From Hysterangium stoloniferum (taxonomy: Eukaryota; Basidiomycota; Agaricomycetes; Hysterangiales; Hysterangiaceae): 64,000 nucleotides of DNA. A program made the translations under genes and the position numbers. Positions 55,189-64,000 of the stretch are shown in pieces. Below the pieces are notes generated by a model, which saw nothing but the letters and a program-made list of their open reading frames with translations, did no database searches and had not been told where the DNA came from. The DNA lies in contig WHVD01000024.1 in NCBI GenBank assembly GCA_015178975.1, positions 434,001 to 498,000 on the forward strand, in the 5' to 3' direction. How positions within the stretch are numbered: the first letter of the stretch is position 1; each line of letters starts with the position of its first letter.

Positions 55189-55831
55189 TGTGAAGGGTAT
55201 GCATATATGCATAATTGGACTAAGGAATAATAGTTGGATTATAGTACTTTATTATTTACTTTTTATTTTCTTCATTTACATTCTTTCTATATTTCGAGCA
55301 TACCCTTATTTTGTAGTTCGAAGCTTTGTGTATACGTATGGGCGCTCTCGGCCCCAAAACGACAGACACTTTTTACCCAACAGACACCACCTCGTAAACG
55401 ACCCAGACATCGAATAGCAAGAGGTGTCAAGGGTAACGTCTCAACTACCTATAAAGGTAGTGCTCTCTCGCATACTCACAGACTTTGGACTCAAACCACG
55501 AAGGTTGAGTTCCAGTCTAAGGTCTTTGCGCTCGTCGACATTATAGTCGACTCGCGCTATTATCCCTTTACTTTAGATATTCGACCTCTCCTTGATTATC
55601 TATCTTGCGTCTAGCTACAAGTTGTACCGTGAAGGTCAACTCTTTCATTCTTCATTCTAGCCATCAAGAGCAACTGTACAGTTGCTCTTGTGACGCGTTG
55701 CGTGTCTCCTTACTAGTATGGCCAGTCTAGTAATCTACAGTATTGTACTGAACTGTCAATACCTGCTAGTAGTAGTTGAATAAACGCTATACTTCGTATA
55801 TTGAACAATCAGAATCTATCGACTCTTCACA
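55189..55831 (+). repeat. Gypsy G2 3' LTR
   Basis: 643 bp, parallel to 44604-45245 with scattered substitutions and small indels, mainly in the first 100 bases, which suggests an insertion older than element G1. It has the same palindrome and AATAAA. Confidence 0.92.
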
Positions 55832-55879
55832 CTGGTGGACGACCATCATTTTGAAATCTTTTAAAATTTGGATTTCGGT

Positions 55880-57930
55880 GGACTTTAGTTCATCCTAACT
55901 GATGAGCATTCTTAGTCCAAGGTTTTATAGTCCCATATGCCACTGGTATCCCCGATTGCTTGGCAATACCCTGCATCTCTAGAAGATTCACAAATGAAAA
56001 TAATCCTTCTAGACCTTCCATAAGTTCCAAATTGTGACCAAGCCCACTGTATAGTCTAAAATGCATGGCTTCCTCAGCATTTGTAGTATCTGGTAGTTGC
56101 TTCCAGAGATCTTCTTTCATAGTTCAAAATGACTTAAAAAGCATTTGGGAAGTTCTGTCCTGCTGCCACCAATCCATCCAGTTTTTAATACCTGGAAAGT
56201 CACATATAAGTGCTGTAGCATGTGGTTTAAAGGCCTCTGCATTGATCGCCTCTAACAAACCTAGAGAACATGATTCAAAAATGTCCTGTAACTGGGGCTG
56301 TACTACACCACTAATCCTTTTGAGACAAGTGATGCCAGTATGAAAATGCTGATAGCATCCTTTCAAAAGTGAGTTTGCTGCCTTAGTTAATTCCTCATTA
56401 TCTTGTGTATTGCCGTCTATAGTAGACCAAAACTGAACAAAGGCCTCCACAAAGCCATTTGCCTGAGCTTGACTGAAATCAACAACACATTCTGACATTG
56501 AGAGGCAATGCTTTGAAACAGCATTAGAAAGTGTATTTTGTAATGATTGGAAGTGGTGCAATTAGCTGCTGAGAAGAGAACTGGAACCCAGCAATAAAGA
56601 TGTTGAGAATATACAGATGATACCATAAGTACCCAATCACTCATTCTCCAATAGCCATGTGCAGTATCAGAGACAAATTCATGGACAGCATCATACCAGA
56701 CAACATCTAGCATTATTTGTAGCTCCATCCAAGAAGTTTGAAGTACAAGGATTGTAGTTGGGCCAACCTCACTATACGTAAAAAATCAGGATGACGAGAT
56801 CCAAACTCAGCTAGCTGTTCCGATGCTGATTCTGTAGTCCCTCTAATAATCTTATTTCCCTTGTGGACAATTTTCTTCTCATACCGAACACGATCAACAT
56901 TTAATAGAACTGGAGATATCTCAACAGATTTACCTGGACTAGAAAATCCAGGAATACCAACAGCTAATTGTAGTGAGCCCATTTTTGGATGTTCCTGAAA
57001 TATTTTGTGGAGCTGAAAGCATTCATTAGGAAGAAGATGGAGTTTATGGGTGGGTCGTTTGTGAAGATGTGTCCCACCATTGTGATACATAATCCCATTC
57101 TTATAATGAATAAGCTGGGACAATATATTGCATGTCACATGATGTAAATTACATCCACAATCACAACCACAGTTTAATTGCTTTTGAATACCAGCATCTC
57201 TGGTCTGAGGCTGAATGACAATATCACAGTCAGGATTTTTGCAATGTATGATACCCAAACATTTACACTTTGTATGCTTTCCATTATCTAAAGTTGGAGA
57301 ATTTATATCATGATGTTTATTCCCACCTAGGACTGTGGTTGCCCAGTGAACTGATAACTTGTTGAGGGCTTCATATTCAGAATGTGTAAACTGATATGAC
57401 CATTCACCATCAGGCCATCCATCCCAGTCTTGAACTTTTCTATTCTCCATTGGTCCAATAGATAGTCATAGAGCCTTGAGATGGTTCCTAGACATGAAGT
57501 TGGGAGATGGTGATGATTGGTCTAGTTTTAATAAGGTAACTGAGGGAGTCGCAATGGTAATTTTGGGCTTTGGTAGCTTGGAAGCAATATCATAAGGAAT
57601 AGTGTGAGGTAGGTGAATATAGATGGAGTGATGTTATTTGGATTTAAAAAATAACCAAAAGGATTTCCTATCAATAATGAATTAATTATTCTGTATTAAA
57701 TAATTGAGTATAGCTTGTACTTTCCAGGTCATAACCAGGTAACATCCTAGGTGGATAAGGTCCATTATGGTATAGTCCAGCAACTACATATATAATTTAG
57801 TAAAATAAAGAAATTATTAAAGGAAACTTGGCATACCTTTTCCAGGAATAGATATTGTTGGTTTATAGTCTTTGGGATTGACAATATCAGGTCTGGGGTG
57901 AAGCCCAAATAATTTGTGAAAATAGTGGAA
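55880..57930 (-). pseudogene. Mutator-like transposase with GCM/WRKY-type zinc finger
   Basis: The first exons (about 57900-57690) read NPKDYKPTISIPGKG and LPGYDLE. The main exon (57450-56713) has WDGWPDGEWSYQFTHSEYEA, a cysteine-rich KCKCLGIIHCKNPDCDIVIQ, CGCDCGCNLHHVTC, and HNGGTHLHKRP, the zinc finger found in basidiomycete MULE transposases. Then NECFQLHKIFQEHPKMGSLQ and GKSVEISPVLLNVDRVRYEK follow. The catalytic part (56720-55890) is broken into frames: VVDFSQAQANGFVEAFVQF with the likely catalytic Asp, LLKGCYQHFH, and TTNAEEAMHFRLY with the likely Glu, then GIPVAYGTIKPW. Frameshifts near 56715, 56560 and 56120 make it inactive. Confidence 0.72.
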
Positions 57931-58203
57931 CAGAAACTATATAAATAGTATATAAGAATTAGTTCAAAAGAGTATTATAAGAATATACCAGTAGAGAAAT
58001 CAGACAGAGCAGTATAAGGATTTAGATCTTATATATTCCTGGCTGGTATTAAAATTCCTGTTGCTATGGAAGTAACTAAAGCAGATAAAGATTAAACCTA
58101 CATCTTAGAGTCTAGAGTTTAAGCCACTTACACTGTATAAGTGAAAAAGGTACAAGGCTACAGCACACTAAGACCTTTCAGGTGTACTTCTTAGTTAATA
58201 GTC

Positions 58204-58509
58204 ATGATCTATCAGCCAGGTACTCCCAACCTAATCAAAGAGCAAGCTATAAAAAGAAAAAAAAGAGACAGCCATCTAAAAGAAAGGATAGTACCTTTCC
58301 AAAGCAAGAGATTCCCAAAACTCTTACAGAAGTGTAGAATACCTGGAAAGAAACAATTCTCAATAACACTGGATATAGAGAAGTTGATCAGAGTGTCACC
58401 AAAAGATATAGTGTGGTTTGGCTCCCGAATTGTAGAGGTTGACTGTCAAAGCTCAAAATTGTTTGAAACTCCAACATTGAAACTCACTCTGTGGTGCTGC
58501 AAAAAGTGA
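58204..58509 (+). CDS. Small frame conserved in MULE, second copy
   Basis: This 101-residue frame starts MIYQPGTPNLIKEQAIKRKK, matching the first copy at 14069-14392 on the opposite strand. It is basic and carries no recognised domain. See the first copy for the alternatives. Confidence 0.35.
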   Translation: MIYQPGTPNLIKEQAIKRKKRDSHLKERIVPFQSKRFPKLLQKCRIPGKKQFSITLDIEKLIRVSPKDIVWFGSRIVEVDCQSSKLFETPTLKLTLWCCKK

Positions 58510-58795
58510 ACAGTTGCCGCGAATATACATTTTGGCTTTAAACTAAAACATAGCTATATTTTAAATGGTAATACTCAAAATACCAGGTTAAATTATATAT
58601 GCTCTTAGAAACAGAATTAATTTACAATTTTTAACATCAAAACACAGGCTTAAAGCAGAGTAACAAGGCCCCAGTACACAGATTGATATATACAAAACTA
58701 TATCTATTTTATGCTGGGTAAATGTGTCTTTGAGGGCATTTTGAGGTGTTTGCGACAGTCACGACACCCTGCACAGCACTTTCCCATGGCCCGTG

Positions 58796-59846
58796 TTTTT
58801 CAGTCTTACCAACACATTACCCAGCATTGTCACCTTGGTTTTTTTCCTTTCTATTGTTTTTCTTTGATATATAAATACTCAGCTTTCTTTCACATCTAAC
58901 ACTTAAGTCGATTCTCCCTTCGCGTCGACTGAGGTTCATTTTCTTCATGCTTAGTATTTGCTGATAGCACATTAACACTTTGGTAGACAGGTACATCAGT
59001 CAATTCTAGTCAATTCTCTCTTTGCATCAACTGAGACATTATATCTGTTATACAGGTCTGGGATATCTGTTGGGGGATTGCATCCTCTTCCATTTATTAA
59101 TCTCTTTCTACAATTATCATGACTAAACATTCAGAACCAGGCTGAGCTACTAAGGAATAGAAAATGATGAAAAGGTTATCCCATCAGACCTTCACATTAT
59201 TTCATCTCTTTTTTGTATTGTATTTCCCTCATGGTAAATGTCAACAGCATTTAACTTTTTACTATTCCAATTTACTTTACCCATTGTCAAAATTTGGATT
59301 GTCACAACGGAACCAGGTCATCATATTTACCCCTTGGTCTCGACACCATTCATACATTAGAAATGAATATCCCTTGTACTATGGTCAATAATATGTGTTA
59401 AATGGATTTAAAGACTTGAACTGATTGGAGTCTAAGAATGATGCACCCCCTGGTACGAAGGAGACTGGCAACCATGGCACCTATCCTACCATGAGGCTTG
59501 CCTGTGCTTGATTGACTGTTTTAATTGCCGTGATTATCTCAGGTGGGAACAATATGTGGGATGCCAAATTCAAATACTATGAAGGATTTGAATCTATTTC
59601 TTCTTTCTTCACCAGAGCCATACGTAAACACCATCCTTCATGGATCTTGGCCGCACCACTGACAACAGTTAAACTACCACCCCCTTGAACAACTTCCACA
59701 ATTTCCACAACCCTGCTGAAGTTCAATGTTTACACAAGGAACAGCCCGGCGAGGACAATCCTATTATTTCAGTGTGACTTGGGGTCACACAAAGCACGTG
59801 AGCCACACACAAGAGGTCCTACATAGAGCACTCCTTGATACATTTA
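58796..59846. other. Intergenic, no gene recognised
   Basis: Short frames only (for example 59164-59391 and 59726-59914), none with a recognisable domain. AT-rich, with two similar short stretches (GTCGACTGAGG near 58926, and GCATCAACTGAGA near 59023). Confidence 0.5.
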
Positions 59847-61450
59847 CAGTGACTTACAAAATGTATCCAATGTTTTGTAGTTTCAGCTTATATATGCTAT
59901 ATCCCAGTAGATAAAATAGTAGAAATCACCAAAATATTTGTGAACATGACCTATCATGTATATATTTATATGGTAGAACTATATTATGTAATATCCATAT
60001 ATGGAAACACTATGAATATTTCAATGGAGAGGGTTCATTGGATACGTTTTGTAACTGACACATTTAGGCAGGAAATTACTAGTATTTAGTACTTAGTGTA
60101 GCCACCCTTTGCCTTTAATATATCTGAAACCCTCCTAGGCATACTTTCAATCAAATCCTGACACACCTTTTCATCAATCTTGTACCATTCATCCACCACC
60201 CTCTCCCACAACTCTTCCATCCCCTGGGGTGCATTCTCATACCCTGCCAACCTCCTCTTCAGGTGATTCCATAGGTGTTCAATGGGATTCAAGTCAGGAG
60301 ACTGTGCTGGCCATGAGAGAACCCTGAAACCATTTTCTTGGAATCAATTCTGGGCCTTCTTACAGGTATGCTTGGGGTCATTGTCCTGCTGGAAGATGAT
60401 ACCATTGGCAGATTTACCATAGTCCTTAAGACTGGCTTGCAGGTCATCCTCCAGAATCTGGATGTAGAGATCCCCATCCATCCTTCCATCAATCTTGCAT
60501 GCATACCCAACCCCCTCCCACAGCATGCACCCCCAAACCATTAAAGATCCACCACCAAACTTCAGGGTTCCCTCAACCAGCCTGTCACTCAAGCCCTCCC
60601 CTGCCTTTTTCCACACCCACTTCCTGCCATCTGACCCCAGCCTATTAATTTTGGTCTCATCAGACCACACCACGTTCTTCCAATCCTCCACAGTCCAATC
60701 CTGATATGCCAAAGCAAAATCCATTCTCTCCTTTTTATGCCTCTTAGAAAGAAGAGGCCTTTTCTTCTTTACCACAGGCTTCATCCCAGCCACCTTGAGT
60801 CAATGATGCACTGTTTGAGGATTGAGTGACTGGTTGGTGATAGTGCAAAGTGCCTTTGTTGCATCTACAGCTGTATCAGCCTTTCCAGAGCTGATAAGGT
60901 GTTGTGCAAAATGGATGTTGGCTGTGGAGAGTTTGGAAGGGTGACCACCAGAGGACTTGGAAAGGTGGGAATGGTGTTTAGAATGAGGTCTAGAGATAGT
61001 AGCATAGCTATAGCCAGTAGAAACTGAAATTTGTCTGGCAGAATGGCCAGCATCAAGTAGAGAAAGGATCTCATACTGGGCAGCAGTGGAAAGGGGATGC
61101 ATAGTTAGAATTGAGGGAATCTTAGCTGAGAAAGCCCTTCAACTTATACTGTAGTATAGAATGATCACATGACATGTTGAAAAACATAAACAAATGCAAA
61201 CAATCAACATAGGCATATGGTTTTCATCCCAGAACCTGTCAGTTACAAAACGTATCCAATGAACCCTCTCCATTAAAATATTCATAGTGTTTCCATATAT
61301 GGATATTACATAATATAGTTCTACCATATAAATATATACATGATAGGTCATGTTCACAAATACTTTGGTGATTTCTATTATTTTATCTACTGGGATATAG
61401 CATATATAAGCTGAAACTACAAAACATTGGATACATTTTGTAAGTCACTG
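59847..61450 (-). mobile_element. Tc1/mariner transposon with long terminal inverted repeats
   Basis: 1604 bp, flanked by TA on both sides (59845-59846 and 61451-61452). Inverted repeats of about 213 bp (59847-60059 and about 61237-61450) begin CAGTGACTTACAAAATGTAT. The inner end of each repeat (CATTGGATACGTTTTGTAAC) is an inverted copy of the outer end, giving four similar sites as in IR/DR-type Tc1 elements. The repeats are well over 95 % identical, so insertion is recent. Confidence 0.94.
60086..61102 (-). pseudogene. Tc1-type transposase (DD34E), two in-frame stops
   Basis: One frame runs over 61102-60086, about 338 codons, the usual Tc1 length. N-terminal helix-turn-helix: LDAGHSARQISVSTGYSYAT and GGHPSKLS. 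The catalytic triad is visible: VVWSDETKINRLGSDGRKW (first Asp), IIFQQDNDPKHTCKKA (second Asp), and WPAQSPDLNPIEHLWNHLK (Glu 34 residues later). Two stops interrupt it, after TVHH (60800) and after KKAQN (60344). Both would be single-base changes from sense codons. No frameshift was seen, so it is a young casualty that could be mobilised in trans. Confidence 0.92.
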
Positions 61451-61452
61451 TA

Positions 61453-62040
61453 CATTGATCAGAAGTTGGGTCACAAATTGGTTCTTTGTACCTATGGACA
61501 TCAGGGTGAAACAATATTGTATAATTCTTTCTGGATGCAGCATTGAGGCTGCAGACTGATATGTGTGATGTGTCACCTTTGTCTGTTATGTATTTCTAAG
61601 CCTTTTCCATTTTTTAAACAATTTCCCCTAACAAATTGCAAAAAAGAATATTTAAATGTACTTGTCTGCGACAATAAAATTGTACAATATTGTCTTTATT
61701 TATCTTGAATTTATGCACTTTATTTTGTATTTTTATCTTATGAATTGAGCAAGTTATCGAATTTCTACCTTTTATTCTTTTTTAATTAATATGTCATTTA
61801 CTGGTGACTCAGCGCTTATTCACAATGCGCAAAGAGATCATGTGATATTCACATGACATTTCAAACTCTGACAACAACAAAATGTGATGTGAAATAATCA
61901 CGCATTATCAAGGTAAAATATATATTATATATTATTATAATAAAATATTATTATATTTATAATTAACTAAAAATAAATATAATAATTATATAATAATATA
62001 AAAATCAGCCACCTGGCGTTTATTACACGGTGAGCGGGAA
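61453..62040. other. AT-rich intergenic, no gene
   Basis: 61905-62005 is almost entirely A and T, with ATTATAATAAAATATTATT-like runs. No coding sequence is recognised. Confidence 0.6.
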
Positions 62041-62042
62041 AA

Positions 62043-62190
62043 TTGTCACAACGAGTGACAGCCATCACAACAGGTGACGGTTGTCACAAAGGCATGCGAA
62101 GGTCACAAAGATGTGCAATGGTCACAAAGATGCGCAATGGTCACAAAGGCGCACGACAGTCACAACACATGACAGTCACAAGATGTGAAG
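62043..62190. repeat. Short tandem repeats of GTCACAA type
   Basis: At least nine GTCACAA or ATCACAA cores recur at 16-20 bp spacing, with variants GGTCACAAAGATGCGCAATG and GACAGTCACAACAC. The open frame across it (62043-62306) is a product of the repeat. Confidence 0.75.
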
Positions 62191-62616
62191 GATGTCATAT
62201 GCACACAGGTGTGAGAGCATTATGTAGTATATATGTCATATATGCTACTACAGCAAAAACTGGAAACTCCCTGGAATATTCCAGTGGCTTCCAAAGGAAT
62301 AAATAGTAGATAATAAGTACTAATAGTAGATAGAATATTGTAGAATATTCTATAAGATTCCAGAATGTTCTATTATGCCAAGAACATTCTATAGTGTCTT
62401 AGAAGTAGTTAGAACCTTCCACAATGCTCTAGAAAATTCTAGAAAATTCTGAATGACATCATTCAATCTTCTAGAATCTTCTAAATGTCTCAAACTAAAA
62501 TGTATATAAGGAGCTCAGCTCCAGCCTTGAATATAACATATCATCATATCATCTTTACTACATTTTATCAGCCACATCCATCAGTGTGCCACTGCAGCAG
62601 CAGTTATGTATATTCC

Positions 62617-62862
62617 ACCCCTAGTTGGGCTGTTGGACAAATACATACAAACACTTAGTCACCTCTAGTTGAGCTGTTGATATAAGCCAATCCCATTGCT
62701 ACCTCTAGTTGAGCTGTTAGCATAATCCAATCCCTTAACCACTTTAGTTGAACTGTTGGTTATCAATTAAATAAATAAACTTAACAACTGTTCTCTTTAC
62801 CACCTCTTAGTTGAGTAGCTGGCTTTCCTTTATTACTTATCCACCTCTAGTTGAGTTGTTGG
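62617..62862. repeat. About 40-bp minisatellite, six units
   Basis: ACCTCTAGTTGAGCTGTTGG and variants start at 62617, 62661, 62701, 62741, 62802 and 62842. A TATA-like GTATATAAGGAGC lies just upstream at 62503. This could be the R/U5 part of an LTR, but its ends are not found. Confidence 0.75.
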
Positions 62863-63680
62863 TTATCAATTAAAGTAATAAACAATATTGGTTATCATTG
62901 AGATTAGAAATACATTTCTAATTTCTACCCGGTTTTTGGCATAAATAAATACTGAGAATATTCTTGCGTGATCCTTAAGACTATATTAAGATCCTGATAA
63001 GTTAGTATCACAGTAGACCCTGTAGGTTAGTGTAAATAAAGCATATATTAGCCAAATAGTGTTTTATTCTATATCTAATCTTTTGACCTGTTTATTAATA
63101 TTTTTACTGTTTGATGAATAGTATAAAATATATATAAACTAGCTATAATTGAAGTTGAATCTAGATTCTGAATCAGTGAATTGTTATTCATATTTTAAGT
63201 ATATATTTTCACAGAAAAAGAACAAGCTTGCAAAAGCAGCTCTCAAAACCTTCTTTGCGAAGTAGGGTGCCATATATTCAAGTAAACTCTTGACTTCAGG
63301 GGTTCTAAGTCTATTCAGGCTGCCACTGATTAATATCAAATACTTAAATTATTTTACCTTGCAGTGAATTGAGTATTTGCACATTTTGATAGAGCACTGG
63401 ACTCCTTTTTCAGAAGATAGCATTAAAATAAAGCTAATACATCACATCGTCCAACCTTTTTTAAAACCCCACTTTCCCAATCTATAAAAGATAGATTTCA
63501 AACTTGTTTTTCACCATAAACAACTTATCAAGTGTGTCACCTGAAGCCTCTTCTGAAACAACATTCTTCTTTTTCCAAATGGGACAGTATTGGCATATGT
63601 CTGTAGATAATTTCAATAATTGTTACTCAAGTTGCCATTGTTAACTTCACAGTTAAGAGCCATATAGATGCACAACGACT
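62863..63680. other. AT-rich intergenic, no gene recognised
   Basis: No domain on either strand and no repeat shared with the rest of the window. Confidence 0.45.
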
Positions 63681-63689
63681 CATCCCACT

Positions 63690-64000
63690 CAGCTGTTCAG
63701 CTAGTTGATGACAGCCTACACACAAGAGTGTGCACAGGAATATCCTCGATGACTTTTGTTATTATTCCTTTCTTCTTTGTAAGCCATTTTAAGTGCAACG
63801 TATTCCTCTTCATTCTCAGCTATTTATTGGAATAGGTCAACAGTATCCAATAATATCTCACAATATGGACCTCTTCAAGTCTCTTCTGATCCTTCCTTTC
63901 ATTCTCGGCTATCTTCTCGGATGAGTCATCGATTATCCAACAGTGTGTTTCAATGTGTATATCCTCGAGCCTCTTTTTCTTCTCCTTGAGCGTCTCATTC
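63690..64000 (-). pseudogene. Relic of a coiled-coil coding repeat, runs off the window
   Basis: On the minus strand the end reads ETLKEKKKRLEDIHIETHCW, DDSSEKIAENERKDQKRLEE and a stop near 63828. DNA units of about 76-78 bp (AAGAGGCTCGAGGATATACA; AAGAGACTTGAAGAGGTCCA; a third, weaker, near 63745) are imperfect direct repeats. The charged heptad-like pattern suggests a coiled coil. The gene continues beyond 64000, so its nature is unknown. Confidence 0.4.

Larger units (their letters stand above)
44604..55831 (+). mobile_element. 11.2-kb Ty3/Gypsy chromovirus-like element G2 with extra 3' reading frame
   Basis: Direct LTRs of 642 and 643 bp (44604-45245 and 55189-55831, TGTGAAGG...CTTCACA) enclose gag, protease, RT, RNase H, integrase and chromodomain remnants, then about 2.1 kb of additional coding-like sequence. 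A GGTGATCCGGG stretch just after the 5' LTR may be the primer-binding site, and GAACTGGGGGGCAC before the 3' LTR is the polypurine tract. The flanks (ATTTC left, CTGGT right) do not match, so no target duplication is seen; one end was probably rearranged. Confidence 0.92.
55832..58795 (-). mobile_element. MULE-type DNA transposon, copy 2 (degenerate)
   Basis: The right end GCACTTTCCCATGGCCC is the reverse complement of the start of copy 1 at 13731. The left end next to the Gypsy LTR is not resolved: no matching inverted repeat was found near 55832-55880, so it may be cut off by the LTR element. Contents are the transposase on the minus strand and a small plus-strand frame. Confidence 0.75.

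Noticed and set aside
62043..62306. 87-codon frame
   Set aside because: Its codons follow the GTCACAA tandem repeat.

Overview
The window looks like a repeat-rich accessory stretch of a filamentous basidiomycete genome, most likely an Agaricomycete. The evidence is short GT..AG introns of about 45-80 bp, a serine-rich GPI-type cupredoxin protein of a kind common in mushrooms, copia and chromodomain-bearing Ty3/Gypsy elements of the basidiomycete style, and pogo, Tc1 and MULE-type DNA transposons. Only four host genes look intact. All sit between 19.4 and 28.2 kb: a single-pass membrane protein (-), a secreted cupredoxin-like protein (-), QCR2, the core 2 subunit of respiratory complex III (-), and a family X DNA polymerase with an N-terminal BRCT domain (POL4/Pol lambda, +), divergent from QCR2.

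1-18.7 kb is a locally amplified, decaying segmental duplication. A 1.2 kb non-coding repeat (copies A-D) is followed by copies of a secreted endonuclease/exonuclease/phosphatase (EEP) gene. Six EEP copies or fragments are visible, all broken. The array is interrupted by three solo LTRs with 5-bp target-site duplications (TSDs), a poly-A retroposon with a 16-bp duplication, a truncated MULE, and a decayed acylaminoacyl-peptidase gene. Copy A contains a large inverted duplication.

29.3-31.3 kb is a dynamin-like GTPase gene with most of its G domain deleted.

32.2-42.9 kb is a nested transposon. A degenerate copia element was split by a chromodomain Gypsy element (TSD CATGC) whose reverse transcriptase is missing and partly replaced by minisatellite, and by a pogo-like DNA transposon (TA duplication, about 30-bp TIRs). 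Reading across both excision points restores the copia frame.

43.4-55.8 kb holds a solo LTR nested in a second, diverged LTR, followed by an 11.2 kb Ty3/Gypsy element with 640-bp LTRs. It has gag, protease, RT/RNase H, integrase and chromodomain remnants, and a further long degenerate reading frame of unknown function between the chromodomain and the 3' LTR. That extra frame is the best candidate here for something undescribed.

55.8-58.8 kb is a decayed MULE with a GCM/WRKY-like zinc-finger transposase. 59.8-61.5 kb is a nearly intact Tc1/mariner element with about 213-bp TIRs. 61.5-64 kb is AT-rich minisatellite sequence ending in a relic of a coiled-coil coding region.
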